From Leclercia adecarboxylata (lineage in GTDB: Bacteria > Pseudomonadota > Gammaproteobacteria > Enterobacterales > Enterobacteriaceae): 64,000 bases of DNA. The stretch's first letter is position 1. Each line of letters starts with the position of its first letter. The stretch is taken from NCBI RefSeq assembly GCF_023639785.1, contig NZ_CP098325.1, positions 2,790,001-2,854,000 of the forward strand, written 5' to 3'. Shown here in pieces: positions 1-11,766 of this stretch. The translations under genes and the position numbers were made by a program. The notes beneath the pieces were generated by a model. That model had not been told where the DNA came from and searched no databases. It was given only the letters and a program-made list of their open reading frames with translations.

Positions 1-614
1 TAACCGTCGCTGTAGAGATCGTTTGCCGTATTGCCGGAATACTCAACGAAGGTGTCCTGGTTGAGCGGGAACATGTCATAGGCTTCGAAGCGCCCGACTT
101 TGACTTTCCAGTCATTCTCCTGGCCAAAGAAGAATGCCGCGTCATCCAGGTTCATTCTGCCGGTCACATCCGCCAGCGGCTGTACCGAGAAACCGGCAAA
201 CTGGCCGTTGTCCATTCGCCGGTAGCCGTCAAAGCCCAGCAGCAGGCGGCCATTGATATCCCAGCGCTCGTTGTTTGACGGAGCCCAGTCTTTGTTGGGG
301 CTGGTGCGCAGGGAGGTCAAACTGCCGCTGCGGCTGGCGGCGTCCATATTCAACTCCACATCGCCATAGAAGCGCAGGTCGCCGTAGCCTGACAGGGTCA
401 ATGTGGGCGCAGGCGTCGCCGGAGGTTCGGCGGAGACCAGGTTCACCGTCGGGGCGTGTTGTGCCTGCTCCAGGCGCGCAATCTGGGCTTCGGCTTTTGC
501 CAGGCTGGCTTCCAGCCGGGCGATTTTCTCCTCCATGCTGTCCGTCCGGGTGGCGGCCAGCGTGGTGACAGGAATACAGGCGCTGACCAGCAGCGCAATA
601 TAATGTATACGCAT
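1..614 (-). CDS. LamB/ScrY-type carbohydrate outer-membrane porin, N-terminal part
   Basis: This is an outer-membrane sugar porin, cut by the left edge of the window, so only about 204 N-terminal residues are visible. The start ATG is followed by a Sec signal peptide (MRIHYIALLV..., cleavage near TLAA). Next comes a heptad-like coiled coil (EEKIARLEASLAKAEAQIARLE, residues about 28-49), then the start of a beta-barrel with LTLSGYGDLRFYGDV and NDWKVKVGRFEAYDMFPLNQ. A periplasmic coiled coil ahead of a LamB-like barrel is typical of ScrY/RafY-type porins. It lies 41 bases downstream of a sugar symporter gene on the same strand, so the two probably form an operon for uptake of one glycoside. The substrate cannot be read from the sequence. 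Confidence 0.8.
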   Translation of the reverse strand, partial: MRIHYIALLVSACIPVTTLAATRTDSMEEKIARLEASLAKAEAQIARLEQAQHAPTVNLVSAEPPATPAPTLTLSGYGDLRFYGDVELNMDAASRSGSLTSLRTSPNKDWAPSNNERWDINGRLLLGFDGYRRMDNGQFAGFSVQPLADVTGRMNLDDAAFFFGQENDWKVKVGRFEAYDMFPLNQDTFVEYSGNTANDLYSDG

Positions 615-655
615 AGATTCCATCCTGATGATTTATTATTAATTCCACTGTTGCG

Positions 656-2014
656 TTATGACTTTGCAAATTCACCGTTATTTAAATCCGTCACAACGGC
701 ATGCATTTTCTGTTCATCGAGGCGGTAAAATTTAATTGCCACGGCGGTAAACAGATAAAAGAGTGACGGGATGAGGGTAAATAACCAGATCACCCCTTGC
801 ACCGCCTGAGGTGATTGCACGGCGGCGCTGGATTGATATTCAAACCCGGCCAGCACCCAGCCCAGAATAGCGCCCCCGACGGCGACGCCTAATTTAATGA
901 CAAAAATATTGGCAGCGACGTTCATACCGGTAATTCGACGCTGGGTTTTCCATTCGCCGTAATTATTGGCGTCGGTGATCATAGACCACTGCAGCGCACC
1001 GTTTCCGCCCTGCACCGTCTGAATAAGGAAATGGGCTACCAGCGGGATCAGCCAGAATTGCACCGGCAACCAGAAGCAGACGATGCCCAGCCCGGCATTA
1101 AGCAGGTTGATCCAGAATGAGAGTTTGATTTTGCAGAAGCGGGAACCCAGCGGCTGCGCCAGTAGCGAACCCAGCATCGAGGCGATCATCCCGCCCAGCA
1201 TAAACAGCGAGATAATATCCGTGCCCTGGCGCAGGACGGTATTGACGTAATAGACCACCGCCCCGCCGCGGATCACCACCGCTATCAGCATCATAAAGTT
1301 GTAGACGGACAGAATGCGCCACTGCTCATTGCGAAACAGAATTTTGACGTCACGGACAACATTGAGGTTTTCTTCCTTAATTGGCTGGACGCGCTCTTTG
1401 GTGGTGGCAAAACAGATGATAAACATCAGGCAGCCAATGACCCCGAAAATGGCCATCGCCACCTGAATGCCGCTCGCGCGATCCTGGGGATAGAGATAAT
1501 CCGCCAGCGGCAGAATGCAGGCAGTGCCCAGAGCCCCACCCAGCGGGGTGATGGCAAAACGCCAGGACTGCAAAGAGAGGTTTTCTCGCGGATCGGAGGT
1601 AAGGGCCGCCCCCAGCGAGCAGTAGGGAATATTGATGGCGGTATACATCAGGGTCATAAAGATATAGGCCGCCACGGCATAGACCACCTTGCCGCTGTCA
1701 GAGAATGACGGGATGGTATAGACCAGTACGCAGCTGACCGCGAACGGAACGCAGATCGCCAGCAGCCAGGGCCGAAAGCGTCCCCAGCGTGAGGAGGTGG
1801 CATCAGCGATGGCGCCCATTATCGGGTCGGTAATGGCGTCCAGCAGTCTGACCAGTAAAAACATTGTCCCCATTACCGCTGGCGGCAGCCCGTAAATATC
1901 CGTATAGAAATAGGCGAGGATCGCCACTGATGAATCGAATACGATATGGCTGGCCGCATCGCCCAGGCTGTAACCTATTTTCTCTTTTACCGCTAATTTT
2001 TCCGTTGCCGACAT
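656..2014 (-). CDS. GPH-family glycoside/pentoside/hexuronide:cation symporter
   Basis: This is an inner-membrane MFS-type symporter of 452 residues, the usual length for the MelB/YicJ/XylP family. Family hallmarks are the N-terminal KIGYSLGDAASHIVFD and the cytoplasmic-loop motif DAITDPIMGAIADATSSRWGR-F-RPW (about residues 60-83). About twelve hydrophobic segments are visible. The start ATG has a good ribosome site (AGGGAGA) 8 bases upstream. The sugar porin gene follows 41 bases downstream, so outer- and inner-membrane uptake steps appear paired. No glycosidase gene is visible on this side of the window; it may lie beyond the left edge. The closest E. coli relative I recognise is YicJ, but the substrate is an inference. 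Confidence 0.85.
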   Translation of the reverse strand: MSATEKLAVKEKIGYSLGDAASHIVFDSSVAILAYFYTDIYGLPPAVMGTMFLLVRLLDAITDPIMGAIADATSSRWGRFRPWLLAICVPFAVSCVLVYTIPSFSDSGKVVYAVAAYIFMTLMYTAINIPYCSLGAALTSDPRENLSLQSWRFAITPLGGALGTACILPLADYLYPQDRASGIQVAMAIFGVIGCLMFIICFATTKERVQPIKEENLNVVRDVKILFRNEQWRILSVYNFMMLIAVVIRGGAVVYYVNTVLRQGTDIISLFMLGGMIASMLGSLLAQPLGSRFCKIKLSFWINLLNAGLGIVCFWLPVQFWLIPLVAHFLIQTVQGGNGALQWSMITDANNYGEWKTQRRITGMNVAANIFVIKLGVAVGGAILGWVLAGFEYQSSAAVQSPQAVQGVIWLFTLIPSLFYLFTAVAIKFYRLDEQKMHAVVTDLNNGEFAKS

Positions 2015-2345
2015 TCAGGTTTCTCCCTGTTATTTATGTATCCGGTTATTTCTGCTGTCGACATAATCTCCCCTTAGCTTCCCGTGCAATCCATTATGTT
2101 TTCTCGCTAAGAAGTTATGATTTTCCCTTTATGTGATCCGCGTAGTTAAGGGTTATTTACGCAACTAATAAATTGCGCAGGATATATATTTTTGCGTGGA
2201 TTCCCGGTGCTGAATACGCACCGGTAAATAGTCTGGTTTTGTGCAAAATGTTACTTCTGACACGCGAAGTGACAAATATTCGTCTAAGGTTTTCAGGTGA
2301 AAGACGGCAGCGGCCGCGCTGCCCGGAGAATCCAGGAGAACAACC
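2015..2345. promoter_or_regulatory. Divergent control region between the sugar symporter and treA
   Basis: This 331-base gap holds both promoters and no convincing gene. An inverted repeat GTTACTTC-N8-GAAGTGAC (2250-2273, one mismatch) lies in the presumed treA leader and could be an operator or an RNA hairpin. A second dyad, GCAA-N8-TTGC, lies near 2161-2176. The treA ribosome site CCAGGAG is at 2333-2339. E. coli treA is osmotically induced through sigma-S, but I could not pick out a clear matching -10 element here. Confidence 0.4.
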
Positions 2346-4028
2346 ATGATGAGACCTCAGCAGCACGCAGCACTGCGGCTGGCAATTGGCGGCATCCTGC
2401 TTGGGATAACTGCCTTCAGCTATGCGGACGAACCGAATGGCGCGAAGAAACAAGCGCCGGACATTCTGTTTGGCCCACTGTTTAACGATGTGCAAAGCGC
2501 CAAACTCTTCCCCGATCAAAAGACCTTTGCCGATGCCGTACCGAAAAACGATCCCCAGGCGATCCTCGCCGACTACCACATGCAGCGTAAACAGTCCGGG
2601 TTCGATCTCCGCCATTTTGTGGAGATGAACTTCACCCTGCCGACCGAAAAAGAGAAATATGTGCCGCCAGCAGGCCAGACGCTGCGGGCTCATATCGACG
2701 GGCTGTGGCCGGTGCTGACGCGCACGACCTCCAGTGCCGGGAAGTGGGATTCGCTGCTGCCGCTGCCGCAACCCTACGTGGTGCCGGGCGGACGCTTCCG
2801 TGAGATTTACTACTGGGACAGCTACTTCACCATGCTCGGGCTCGCAGAGAGCGGCCACTGGGATAAAGTCGCCAGCATGGTGGACAACTTCGCGTATGAG
2901 CTGGACAGCTGGGGCCACATTCCCAACGGCAACCGCAGCTACTACCTGAGCCGCTCCCAGCCGCCGTTCTTTGCCCTGATGGTGGAGCTGCTGGCGACGC
3001 ACGATAAAGAGGCGCTGAAGAAGTACCGTCCGCAGATGGAAAAAGAGTATGCCTACTGGATGGAAGGGGTTGATGCCCTTCAGGCAGGCCAGGCCAGCCA
3101 GCGGGTGGTGAAGCTGGACGATGGCGCAGTGCTTAACCGCTACTGGGACGACCGTGACACGCCGCGCCCGGAATCCTGGCTGGATGATATCAACACCGCG
3201 AAAAAATACCCCAGCCGCCCGGCAACGGAGATCTACCGGGATCTGCGCGCTGCAGCGGCTTCCGGCTGGGACTTTAGCTCGCGCTGGATGGACGATCCGA
3301 AGCAGCTGGGGACGATCCGCACCACCAGCATCGTGCCGGTGGATCTGAACGCCCTGATGTTCAAAATGGAAAAACTGCTGGCGAAGGCCAGCCAGGAAGG
3401 GGGAGACAGCGAAGCAGCCAGCCGCTATGAGGGGCTGGCCGCCGACCGTCAGAAAGCCATGGAGCGCTACCTGTGGAATGATAAACAGGGCTGGTACGCC
3501 GATTACGATCTGAAAACCAAACAGGTGCGCGACCCGTTAACCGCCGCGGCCCTCTTCCCGCTGTACGTCAATGCGGCCTCGCAGGAGCGCGCGGACAAAA
3601 CGGCGAAAGCCGCCGAAGCCCAGCTGCTGAAAGCCGGGGGGATCTCGACCACCACCGTCAACAGCGGCCAACAGTGGGATGCACCTAACGGCTGGGCGCC
3701 ATTGCAGTGGGTGGCTACCGAAGGGTTGCAGAACTACGGCCATAAAAAAGTGGCGATGGACGTGACGTGGCGCTTCCTCACCAACGTGCAGCACACCTAC
3801 GATCGCGAGCAGAAGCTGGTGGAGAAATATGATGTCTCTACTACCGGCACAGGCGGCGGCGGTGGCGAATATCCGCTTCAGGACGGCTTTGGCTGGACCA
3901 ACGGCGTAACGCTGAAGATGCTGGACCTGGTATGTCCGCAGGCCAACCCTTGCGACAAAGTACCCGCCACGCAGCCCGCGGCCAACGATGAACCGGCAGA
4001 AACGCAGAAAAGTGTCGGACAGCAGTAA
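2346..4028 (+). CDS. treA: Periplasmic trehalase
   Basis: This glycoside hydrolase family 37 enzyme splits trehalose into two glucoses in the periplasm, allowing growth on trehalose at high osmolarity. The 560 residues are close to the E. coli length. A signal peptide ends at about SYA/DEP (residue 27/28). Both trehalase signatures are present: [14 protein letters not shown] (147-160) and [10 protein letters not shown] (about 443-452). A glycine run ([19 protein letters not shown]) near the C-terminus is also typical. The tail after the catalytic domain ([21 protein letters not shown]) is low complexity. The next gene, ymgE, is convergent and separated by palindromic repeats and a terminator. 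Confidence 0.97.
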   Translation: MMRPQQHAALRLAIGGILLGITAFSYADEPNGAKKQAPDILFGPLFNDVQSAKLFPDQKTFADAVPKNDPQAILADYHMQRKQSGFDLRHFVEMNFTLPTEKEKYVPPAGQTLRAHIDGLWPVLTRTTSSAGKWDSLLPLPQPYVVPGGRFREIYYWDSYFTMLGLAESGHWDKVASMVDNFAYELDSWGHIPNGNRSYYLSRSQPPFFALMVELLATHDKEALKKYRPQMEKEYAYWMEGVDALQAGQASQRVVKLDDGAVLNRYWDDRDTPRPESWLDDINTAKKYPSRPATEIYRDLRAAAASGWDFSSRWMDDPKQLGTIRTTSIVPVDLNALMFKMEKLLAKASQEGGDSEAASRYEGLAADRQKAMERYLWNDKQGWYADYDLKTKQVRDPLTAAALFPLYVNAASQERADKTAKAAEAQLLKAGGISTTTVNSGQQWDAPNGWAPLQWVATEGLQNYGHKKVAMDVTWRFLTNVQHTYDREQKLVEKYDVSTTGTGGGGGEYPLQDGFGWTNGVTLKMLDLVCPQANPCDKVPATQPAANDEPAETQKSVGQQ

Positions 4029-4030
4029 TA

Positions 4031-4128
4031 CACAGGCCGGATTGCCCGGCGGCGCTACGCTTGCCGGGCCTACAAGGTCAAAGGCGACATGTAGGCCGGG
4101 TAAGGCGTAGCCGCCACCCGGCATCTGC
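4031..4128. repeat. Pair of REP/BIME-like palindromes
   Basis: Two GC-rich palindromic units lie back to back: GGCCGGATTGCCCGGCGGCG (about 4036) and, inverted, GTAGGCCGGGTAAGGCGTAG (from 4091). They share the TAGGCCGGGTAAG / CTTGCCGGGCCTA core typical of enterobacterial REP sequences. They lie immediately after the treA stop, where they could stabilise the mRNA 3' end. Confidence 0.8.
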
Positions 4129-4131
4129 ACC

Positions 4132-4182
4132 GGTGCGGCCGATACCCCCTCACCCTGACCCTCTCCCTCAGGGAGAGGGAGA
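4132..4182 (+). repeat. CCCTCACCC-type palindromic element, copy 1
   Basis: The element reads GGTGCGGCCGATACCCCCTC, followed by ACCCTGACCCTCTCCC-TCA-GGGAGAGGG, so its right half is a perfect hairpin. Two further copies are in this window, at 8989-9020 and 16552-16598. It follows a REP pair and precedes the treA/ymgE terminator. Confidence 0.8.
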
Positions 4183-4193
4183 ACAGCACAAAA

Positions 4194-4221
4194 AAAACGG
4201 CTCTTTTTAAGAGCCGTTTTT
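4194..4221. terminator. Bidirectional rho-independent terminator, treA/ymgE
   Basis: A stem ACGGCTCTT / AAGAGCCGT is flanked by an A-run on the left and a T-run on the right, so it can end transcripts from both convergent genes. Confidence 0.85.
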
Positions 4222-4228
4222 ATGGGTT

Positions 4229-4483
4229 TCAGGCGCGTCGCACCATCCTGTAAACCAGCAGCACGATAATGGCACCCACCACAGCCACCAGAAAACTTTG
4301 CAGGTTAAATCCGGATACACTGCCGCCGATGCCAAACATCGTTGCCAGCCAGCCGCCGACAACCGCACCTACGACCCCAAGGATACAGGTCACAATAAAG
4401 CCGCCGCCATCACGTCCCGGCATGATGAATTTTGCGATAACGCCAGCAATCAGACCAAATACAATCCAGGCGATGATACCCAT
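4229..4483 (-). CDS. ymgE: GlsB/YeaQ/YmgE-family stress membrane protein
   Basis: This is a small inner-membrane protein of 84 residues with three hydrophobic helices, MGIIAWIVFGLIAGVIAKFI at the N-terminus, and the family's GRDGGGF and GAVVGGWLATMFGIGG segments. Its role is unknown; relatives are stress-induced, and the older name 'transglycosylase-associated protein' is not a proven function. I chose the internal ATG at 4483 over an upstream ATG at 4522 because AGAGGG sits 8 bases before it and the length then matches E. coli YmgE. It converges on treA. Confidence 0.92.
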   Translation of the reverse strand: MGIIAWIVFGLIAGVIAKFIMPGRDGGGFIVTCILGVVGAVVGGWLATMFGIGGSVSGFNLQSFLVAVVGAIIVLLVYRMVRRA

Positions 4484-4691
4484 AGTAATGCCCTCTTGCA
4501 GAGTTAAGCTTGCGCGGAACACCGGCCCGCGCAGGTAATACTAAGTATAGGCAATCGCGGGAAAACCAGTTTTACTACACCGACTTAATTGCGGATGAGG
4601 CGAAAAAAATAATTAGCGGTTTGTATTAAGTTCCGCTATGGCGTGCCGATAACGCATCCACAGACTGTCATCAATGAAGGAGCCCCGGGGC

Positions 4692-5423
4692 GTGAGTAAT
4701 TACAGTGAGCAGTTCCTGAAAACTAATCCGCTGGCTGTTTTGGGTGTACTACGCGATCTGCAAAAAAATGATGTGCCCGTGCGTATCAGCTGGGGAAACA
4801 ACCAGTTCATCAGCAAAATTCTGGATGCGACGCCGGAGCGTCTGGTGATGGATTTAGGCAGTCAGGAGTATGAAAACCGCTCGGTGTTACGCGCAGAAAA
4901 CATCACCGTGGCCGCCGACACGCAGGGTGCCAAGGTCGAGTTCGGGCTGCCGCGGCTGGAACAGGGGAACTACCAGGCGCTGCCCGCTTTTATCTCGCCG
5001 CTGCCGGCCTCGGTATGGTGCATTCAGCGCCGGGAATATTTCCGCATCAGCGCCCCGCTGCATCCGGCCTACTTCTGCAAAGCCAGAATGCCAGACAAAA
5101 GCGTGATCCGTTTTCGTCTGCACGACCTGTCGCTGGGCGGCATGGGCGCCCTGATGGATACCGCCAAACCGGAAGGTCTGGTTGAGGGGATGCGTTTTTC
5201 GCAGATCGAACTGGATATGGGTGGCTGGGGCCGCTTCTTTTTCGATGCGCAGCTGATCACGGTGAGCGAACGTAAAGTGGTGGACAGCAAAAATGAAACC
5301 ATCACTACGCCGCGTCTGAGCTTCCGTTTTCTCAACGTCGGGCCAGGCCCGGAACGCGAGCTACAGCGGATTATCTACTCGCTGGAGCGTGAAGCGCGGG
5401 AACGCGCTAACAAAGTGCGTTGA
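4692..5423 (+). CDS. ycgR: Cyclic-di-GMP-binding flagellar brake protein
   Basis: YcgR binds c-di-GMP through a PilZ domain and slows the flagellar motor. The 243-residue protein has an N-terminal YcgR domain (about 1-110) followed by PilZ with the expected ligand motifs: QRREYFRIS (RxxxR) and DLSLGGMGAL (D-x-S-x-x-G). I chose the GTG at 4692 because AAGGAG lies 9 bases upstream and the protein then begins MSNYSEQFLKTNPLAVLG like its relatives; an in-frame ATG at 4674 overlaps the ribosome site. The gene is followed by a hairpin and by convergent emtA. No flagellar genes are in the window. Confidence 0.95.
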   Translation: MSNYSEQFLKTNPLAVLGVLRDLQKNDVPVRISWGNNQFISKILDATPERLVMDLGSQEYENRSVLRAENITVAADTQGAKVEFGLPRLEQGNYQALPAFISPLPASVWCIQRREYFRISAPLHPAYFCKARMPDKSVIRFRLHDLSLGGMGALMDTAKPEGLVEGMRFSQIELDMGGWGRFFFDAQLITVSERKVVDSKNETITTPRLSFRFLNVGPGPERELQRIIYSLEREARERANKVR

Positions 5424-5429
5424 TCGCGA

Positions 5430-5452
5430 CCGGGCAGCGCATGGCTGCCCGG
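5430..5452. terminator. Hairpin between ycgR and emtA
   Basis: A strong dyad CCGGGCAGC-GCAT-GGCTGCCCGG lies between the convergent genes. It lacks a T-run, so it may be a weak terminator or a REP remnant. Confidence 0.5.
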
Positions 5453-5459
5453 CAGCAGA

Positions 5460-6071
5460 TTACATGGCGTCCATCGCTTTTTGCACTTTCCAGATATAGC
5501 GCGGTGCCTGCGGTGCGGGGTGGTTATTAACGACATGCTCAAAGAACTCGTCTTTATCCATATCGTTGATTTCGGCTATTGCCTTTTTGCGATCCGACGA
5601 GAAGGTACGCAGCAGCGCGCCCGCGCCGTTAACGTACGACACCACCAGCGCATACTGCATCACTTCCGGATCCTCAATCCCTTTCAGGATCCCGTGCTCC
5701 AGAATGCTCAGATAGGCGGTACCCATGGAGATATTGCGCTCCGGGTTTTTCAGCTCGCTGGTGGAGGGTTGCCCGCTCCAGCCCATATGCCGGTAAACCT
5801 CGCGTCCGGCGGTGGACGCTTTAAGCTGCATCAGGCCCACCGCGTTGGATTTACTCACCAGATTCGGGTTGCCGCCCGACTCCACCGCAATAATGGCGGT
5901 TACCAGACGTGGGCTGACGCCCCAGGCCTCACCGGCTTTTTCGCTGATCGGCATCCACTGCATCGCCCGTTTAACCGGAACTTCCGGGTTCCAGTCCGGC
6001 TTCTGGTAATCCTGCTTTGAACTGCATCCTGCAAGCAATACAATCAGAAAAGCAAACCATCTCAATTTCAC
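5460..6071 (-). CDS. emtA: Membrane-bound endolytic murein transglycosylase E
   Basis: EmtA (MltE) cuts peptidoglycan glycan strands internally, leaving 1,6-anhydro-muramic ends, and is anchored to the outer membrane as a lipoprotein. A lipobox LLAGC follows a short signal sequence. The lysozyme-like SLT core carries ESGGNPN with the catalytic Glu, then [10 protein letters not shown] and [14 protein letters not shown] chose the GTG at 6071 ([16 protein letters not shown]), which has AAGGA upstream and gives 203 residues, the known length; an upstream ATG at 6092 would add seven residues before the signal peptide. It is divergent from ldcA, which recycles the muropeptides such enzymes release. 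Confidence 0.95.
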   Translation of the reverse strand: MKLRWFAFLIVLLAGCSSKQDYQKPDWNPEVPVKRAMQWMPISEKAGEAWGVSPRLVTAIIAVESGGNPNLVSKSNAVGLMQLKASTAGREVYRHMGWSGQPSTSELKNPERNISMGTAYLSILEHGILKGIEDPEVMQYALVVSYVNGAGALLRTFSSDRKKAIAEINDMDKDEFFEHVVNNHPAPQAPRYIWKVQKAMDAM

Positions 6072-6184
6072 GTCATCTGTCCTTATGGTCATTCATCGCT
6101 GTTACCCTATCCTCCGCTTGATGAAGGACGCGCTCAGGCGGCATGATATATACATTCAGCTTTATAAGTCAGCAAGGAAATGCC

Positions 6185-7099
6185 ATGTCTCAGTTTCATC
6201 TCATCGCACCATCAGGTTACTGCATTAATCAGGAAGCGGCGCAGCGGGGCGTGGCGCGATTACTGGAAGAGGGCCATCAGGTACAAAATCAGACGATTAT
6301 ACCCCGCCGCCAGCAGCGATTTGCCGGTACAGAGGCAGAGCGCTTGCAGGATATCAACGCCCTTGCCCGCCTGCCCGGTGCCAGTCAGATTGTGCTGGCG
6401 GTGCGCGGCGGATATGGTGCCAGCCGTCTTCTGACGCAAATCGACTGGCAGGGGCTGGCGAAACGCCAGCAGCAGGATCCGCTGCTGATCTGCGGCCACA
6501 GTGATTTCACTGTGATTCAGCTGGGCCTGCTGGCGCTGCACAACGTCATCACCTTCAGCGGCCCGATGCTGGCGGGCAACTTTGGCGCGCCAGAACTGAA
6601 CGCCTTCACGGTAGACCATTTCTGGCGCGCGCTGTGCAACGAGACCTACTCCGTCGAGTGGCAGGGGGAAGGTCCGCAGTGCAAACGCGAAGGCCAGCTG
6701 TGGGGCGGCAATCTGGCGATGGTCGTGTCGCTTATCGGCACCCCCTGGATGCCCGCCATTGAGAACGGCATTCTGGTGCTGGAAGACATCAACGAACACC
6801 CGTTCCGCGTGGAACGTATGCTGCTCCAGCTGCACCACGCGGGCATTCTGGACCGCCAGCAGGCGATTGTGCTGGGCAGCTTCAGCGGCTCGGCGCCTAA
6901 CGATTACGATGCCGGATACGATCTTGCGACCATGGTGGATTACCTGCGCGCCCGGGTGTCAGTACCCATTATCAGCGGGCTCGATTTCGGCCATGAACAG
7001 CAAACCGTCACCCTGCCGCTCGGGGCGCAGGCAACGCTGGTTCACGCGGCGGGGGATACCCGTTTAACTCTCAGCGGCCACCCAACGCTCCAGGCGTAA
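6185..7099 (+). CDS. ldcA: Muramoyltetrapeptide L,D-carboxypeptidase
   Basis: LdcA removes the terminal D-Ala from recycled tetrapeptides in the cytoplasm, a necessary step in murein recycling. The 304-residue protein belongs to the S66 serine peptidase family. The nucleophile Ser lies in CGHSDFT (about residue 106); the Glu and His of the triad are expected in LEDINEHPF and GLDFGHEQ. The ATG at 6185 has AAGGAA just upstream and matches the usual start (MSQFHLIAPSGYC). It is transcribed away from emtA and towards cvrA, with which it shares strand. Confidence 0.95.
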   Translation: MSQFHLIAPSGYCINQEAAQRGVARLLEEGHQVQNQTIIPRRQQRFAGTEAERLQDINALARLPGASQIVLAVRGGYGASRLLTQIDWQGLAKRQQQDPLLICGHSDFTVIQLGLLALHNVITFSGPMLAGNFGAPELNAFTVDHFWRALCNETYSVEWQGEGPQCKREGQLWGGNLAMVVSLIGTPWMPAIENGILVLEDINEHPFRVERMLLQLHHAGILDRQQAIVLGSFSGSAPNDYDAGYDLATMVDYLRARVSVPIISGLDFGHEQQTVTLPLGAQATLVHAAGDTRLTLSGHPTLQA

Positions 7100-7164
7100 A
7101 AAAAGCCCCAAAAGGGCCGGATTTCCACGGCTTAAGGGGCGCGAATATGATAGGGTTTTAATAA

Positions 7165-8931
<1,767 letters not shown>

Positions 8932-8941
8932 GGTGCTCTCT

Positions 8942-8982
8942 GTAGGCCGGGTAAGCGCCGGCGCCACCCGGCGTTTGGCACC
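8942..8982. repeat. REP-like palindrome after cvrA
   Basis: GTAGGCCGGGTAAGCGCCGG followed by CGCCACCCGGCG folds into the REP-type stem. It lies just after the cvrA stop and leads into the second copy of the CCCTCACCC element. Confidence 0.75.
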
Positions 8983-8988
8983 GGCGCT

Positions 8989-9020
8989 GTGCGGCCTGAT
9001 GCCCTCACCCCGGCCCTCTC
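8989..9020 (+). repeat. CCCTCACCC-type palindromic element, copy 2
   Basis: The copy reads GTGCGGCCTGATGCCCTCAC, then CCCGGCCCTCTC. It matches the left half of copy 3 almost base for base, but the GGGAGAGGG arm that would close the hairpin is missing, so the element is truncated here. It lies between convergent cvrA and dadX. Confidence 0.75.
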
Positions 9021-9029
9021 GCAAACACT

Positions 9030-9056
9030 AAAAAGGGCAACTGACGTTGCCCTTTT
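9030..9056. terminator. Bidirectional terminator, cvrA/dadX
   Basis: The stem AAAAGGGCAAC / GTTGCCCTTTT around a TGAC loop has an A-run on one side and T-run on the other, serving both convergent genes. Confidence 0.85.
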
Positions 9057-9060
9057 GCGT

Positions 9061-10131
9061 TTATATCGTAACGACCGGTACCCGGGGCGCCAGCGCGGTT
9101 AACAACTCATACCCGACAGTGCCCGCAGCGGCAGCAACATCGTCCACTTTCACCTCGTTGCCCCACAGCTCAACCGGCGTCCCGATCCCCGCCTGCGGGC
9201 AAGGGGTGAGATCAATCGCCAGCATATCCATCGACACGGTACCCACCGTGCCGGTGCGTACGCCATCCACCCACACCGGCGTGCCGGAAGGGGCAATACG
9301 CGGATAGCCGTCGGCGTAACCGCCGGCGACAATACCGATCCGCTGCTCGCCCCGGGCGCGATAGCGGCTGCCGTAGCCCACCGTATCCCCCGCTTTCAGG
9401 GTCTGAACGCCGATAATCTCGCTGCGCAGGCTCATCACCGGCTTCAGGCCGCTGTTGGCGATATCCTGCCACTGCCCGGACGGTGAGGCGCCATAAAGGA
9501 TGATCCCCGGACGCACCCAGTCAAAATGCGCCTCCGGATGCCAGAGCGTCGCCGCCGAGTTGGAGAGCGAGCGTGGGCAATCCAGCCCCTCTGCCGCCTG
9601 CTCAATGCGCATCATCGGGTCGGCGATGCCGTCCGGTTTTTCCGCATCGGCAAAGTGGGCCATCAGGGTCATCTCGCCAACGTTCTTCAATGCCCGCAGC
9701 TGTTGCCAGACGCTGTGAACGCGCTCCGGCTGGAAACCGAGGCGGTTCATGCCGCTGTTCACTTTCAGATAGATATCGAGCGGGGCATGAAGCTTTGCAT
9801 TTTGCAACGCCTTGACCTGCCAGTTGCTGTGCACGCTGGTGGTCAGGCGGTATTTATCAAACAGGGGCAATTCATCGCTGTGGAAGAAGCCTTCGAGCAT
9901 CAGAATGGGCCCTTTCCAGCCGCGCTCGCGCAGCAGGATCGCCTCTTCGAGATTGAGCAGCGCAAAACCATCAGTCGCGCTTAATGCACTCCAGACGCGA
10001 TCCAGACCGTGGCCATAAGCATTGGCTTTGACCACCGTCCAGACGCGTGAAGCTGGCGCAGCGCGACGGACAATTTGCAGGTTATCCTTCAGGGCCTGCA
10101 GATCCAGCTGAGCCAGAACGGGACGGGACAT
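9061..10131 (-). CDS. dadX: Catabolic alanine racemase
   Basis: DadX interconverts L- and D-alanine using PLP so that DadA can oxidise D-alanine. The PLP lysine is in WTVVKANAYGHG (Lys35) and the second catalytic base, a tyrosine, is in DTVGYGSRYRARG. The protein has 356 residues, the normal size: an alanine-racemase barrel followed by a C-terminal beta domain. The neighbour upstream on the same strand is dadA, 12 bases away, which makes this the catabolic racemase rather than the biosynthetic Alr. Confidence 0.96.
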   Translation of the reverse strand: MSRPVLAQLDLQALKDNLQIVRRAAPASRVWTVVKANAYGHGLDRVWSALSATDGFALLNLEEAILLRERGWKGPILMLEGFFHSDELPLFDKYRLTTSVHSNWQVKALQNAKLHAPLDIYLKVNSGMNRLGFQPERVHSVWQQLRALKNVGEMTLMAHFADAEKPDGIADPMMRIEQAAEGLDCPRSLSNSAATLWHPEAHFDWVRPGIILYGASPSGQWQDIANSGLKPVMSLRSEIIGVQTLKAGDTVGYGSRYRARGEQRIGIVAGGYADGYPRIAPSGTPVWVDGVRTGTVGTVSMDMLAIDLTPCPQAGIGTPVELWGNEVKVDDVAAAAGTVGYELLTALAPRVPVVTI

Positions 10132-10143
10132 GACAGCTCCTTG

Positions 10144-11511
<1,368 letters not shown>

Positions 11512-11531
11512 TCAACATAGGCATTTTTTAT

Positions 11532-11547
11532 GGTGACTTACCTCACA
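11532..11547. promoter_or_regulatory. CRP-binding site upstream of dadA
   Basis: GGTGACTTACCTCACA fits the CRP consensus TGTGA-N6-TCACA with one mismatch. It lies about 90 bases upstream of dadA in the 324-base divergent gap to ycgB. Activation of dadAX by cAMP-CRP is established for E. coli; that this is the responsible site is inferred. Confidence 0.6.
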
Positions 11548-11708
11548 CCTTCCCCATGTGGCGGGGCTGGCGGGTATTTGGCATCTCCTGCTACGCGGCA
11601 TTTTTAACCAGCAGATTATGCTGTTGACCACCCTATTTTCACCATCGCCGCGACGGGAAATCGCAAAGAAAAAAAATAGCGTGCCAGCACGCTTTTGAAT
11701 GCTGTGTT

Positions 11709-11716
11709 CTATGCTT
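11709..11716 (+). promoter_or_regulatory. Sigma-S-like -10 element for ycgB
   Basis: CTATGCTT, preceded by TGTGTT, resembles the stationary-phase consensus CTATACTT and lies about 50 bases upstream of ycgB. E. coli ycgB is RpoS-dependent. A hairpin GCGTGC-CA-GCACGC lies just upstream, near 11680. The assignment rests on motif likeness only. Confidence 0.45.
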
Positions 11717-11766
11717 GAAAAGAGGTTCTCCAGACAGAGAGAGCTACCAACAATGAGGGCGCGCTA

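Noticed and set aside
2157..3002. 281-codon minus-strand frame over the treA start and leader
   Set aside because: It is antisense to the treA signal-peptide region, has no family resemblance, and overlaps the treA promoter.
8989..9020. Treating the CCCTCACCC element as part of the REP palindrome
   Set aside because: Copy 3 at 16552-16598 has no REP beside it, so the two are separable units.
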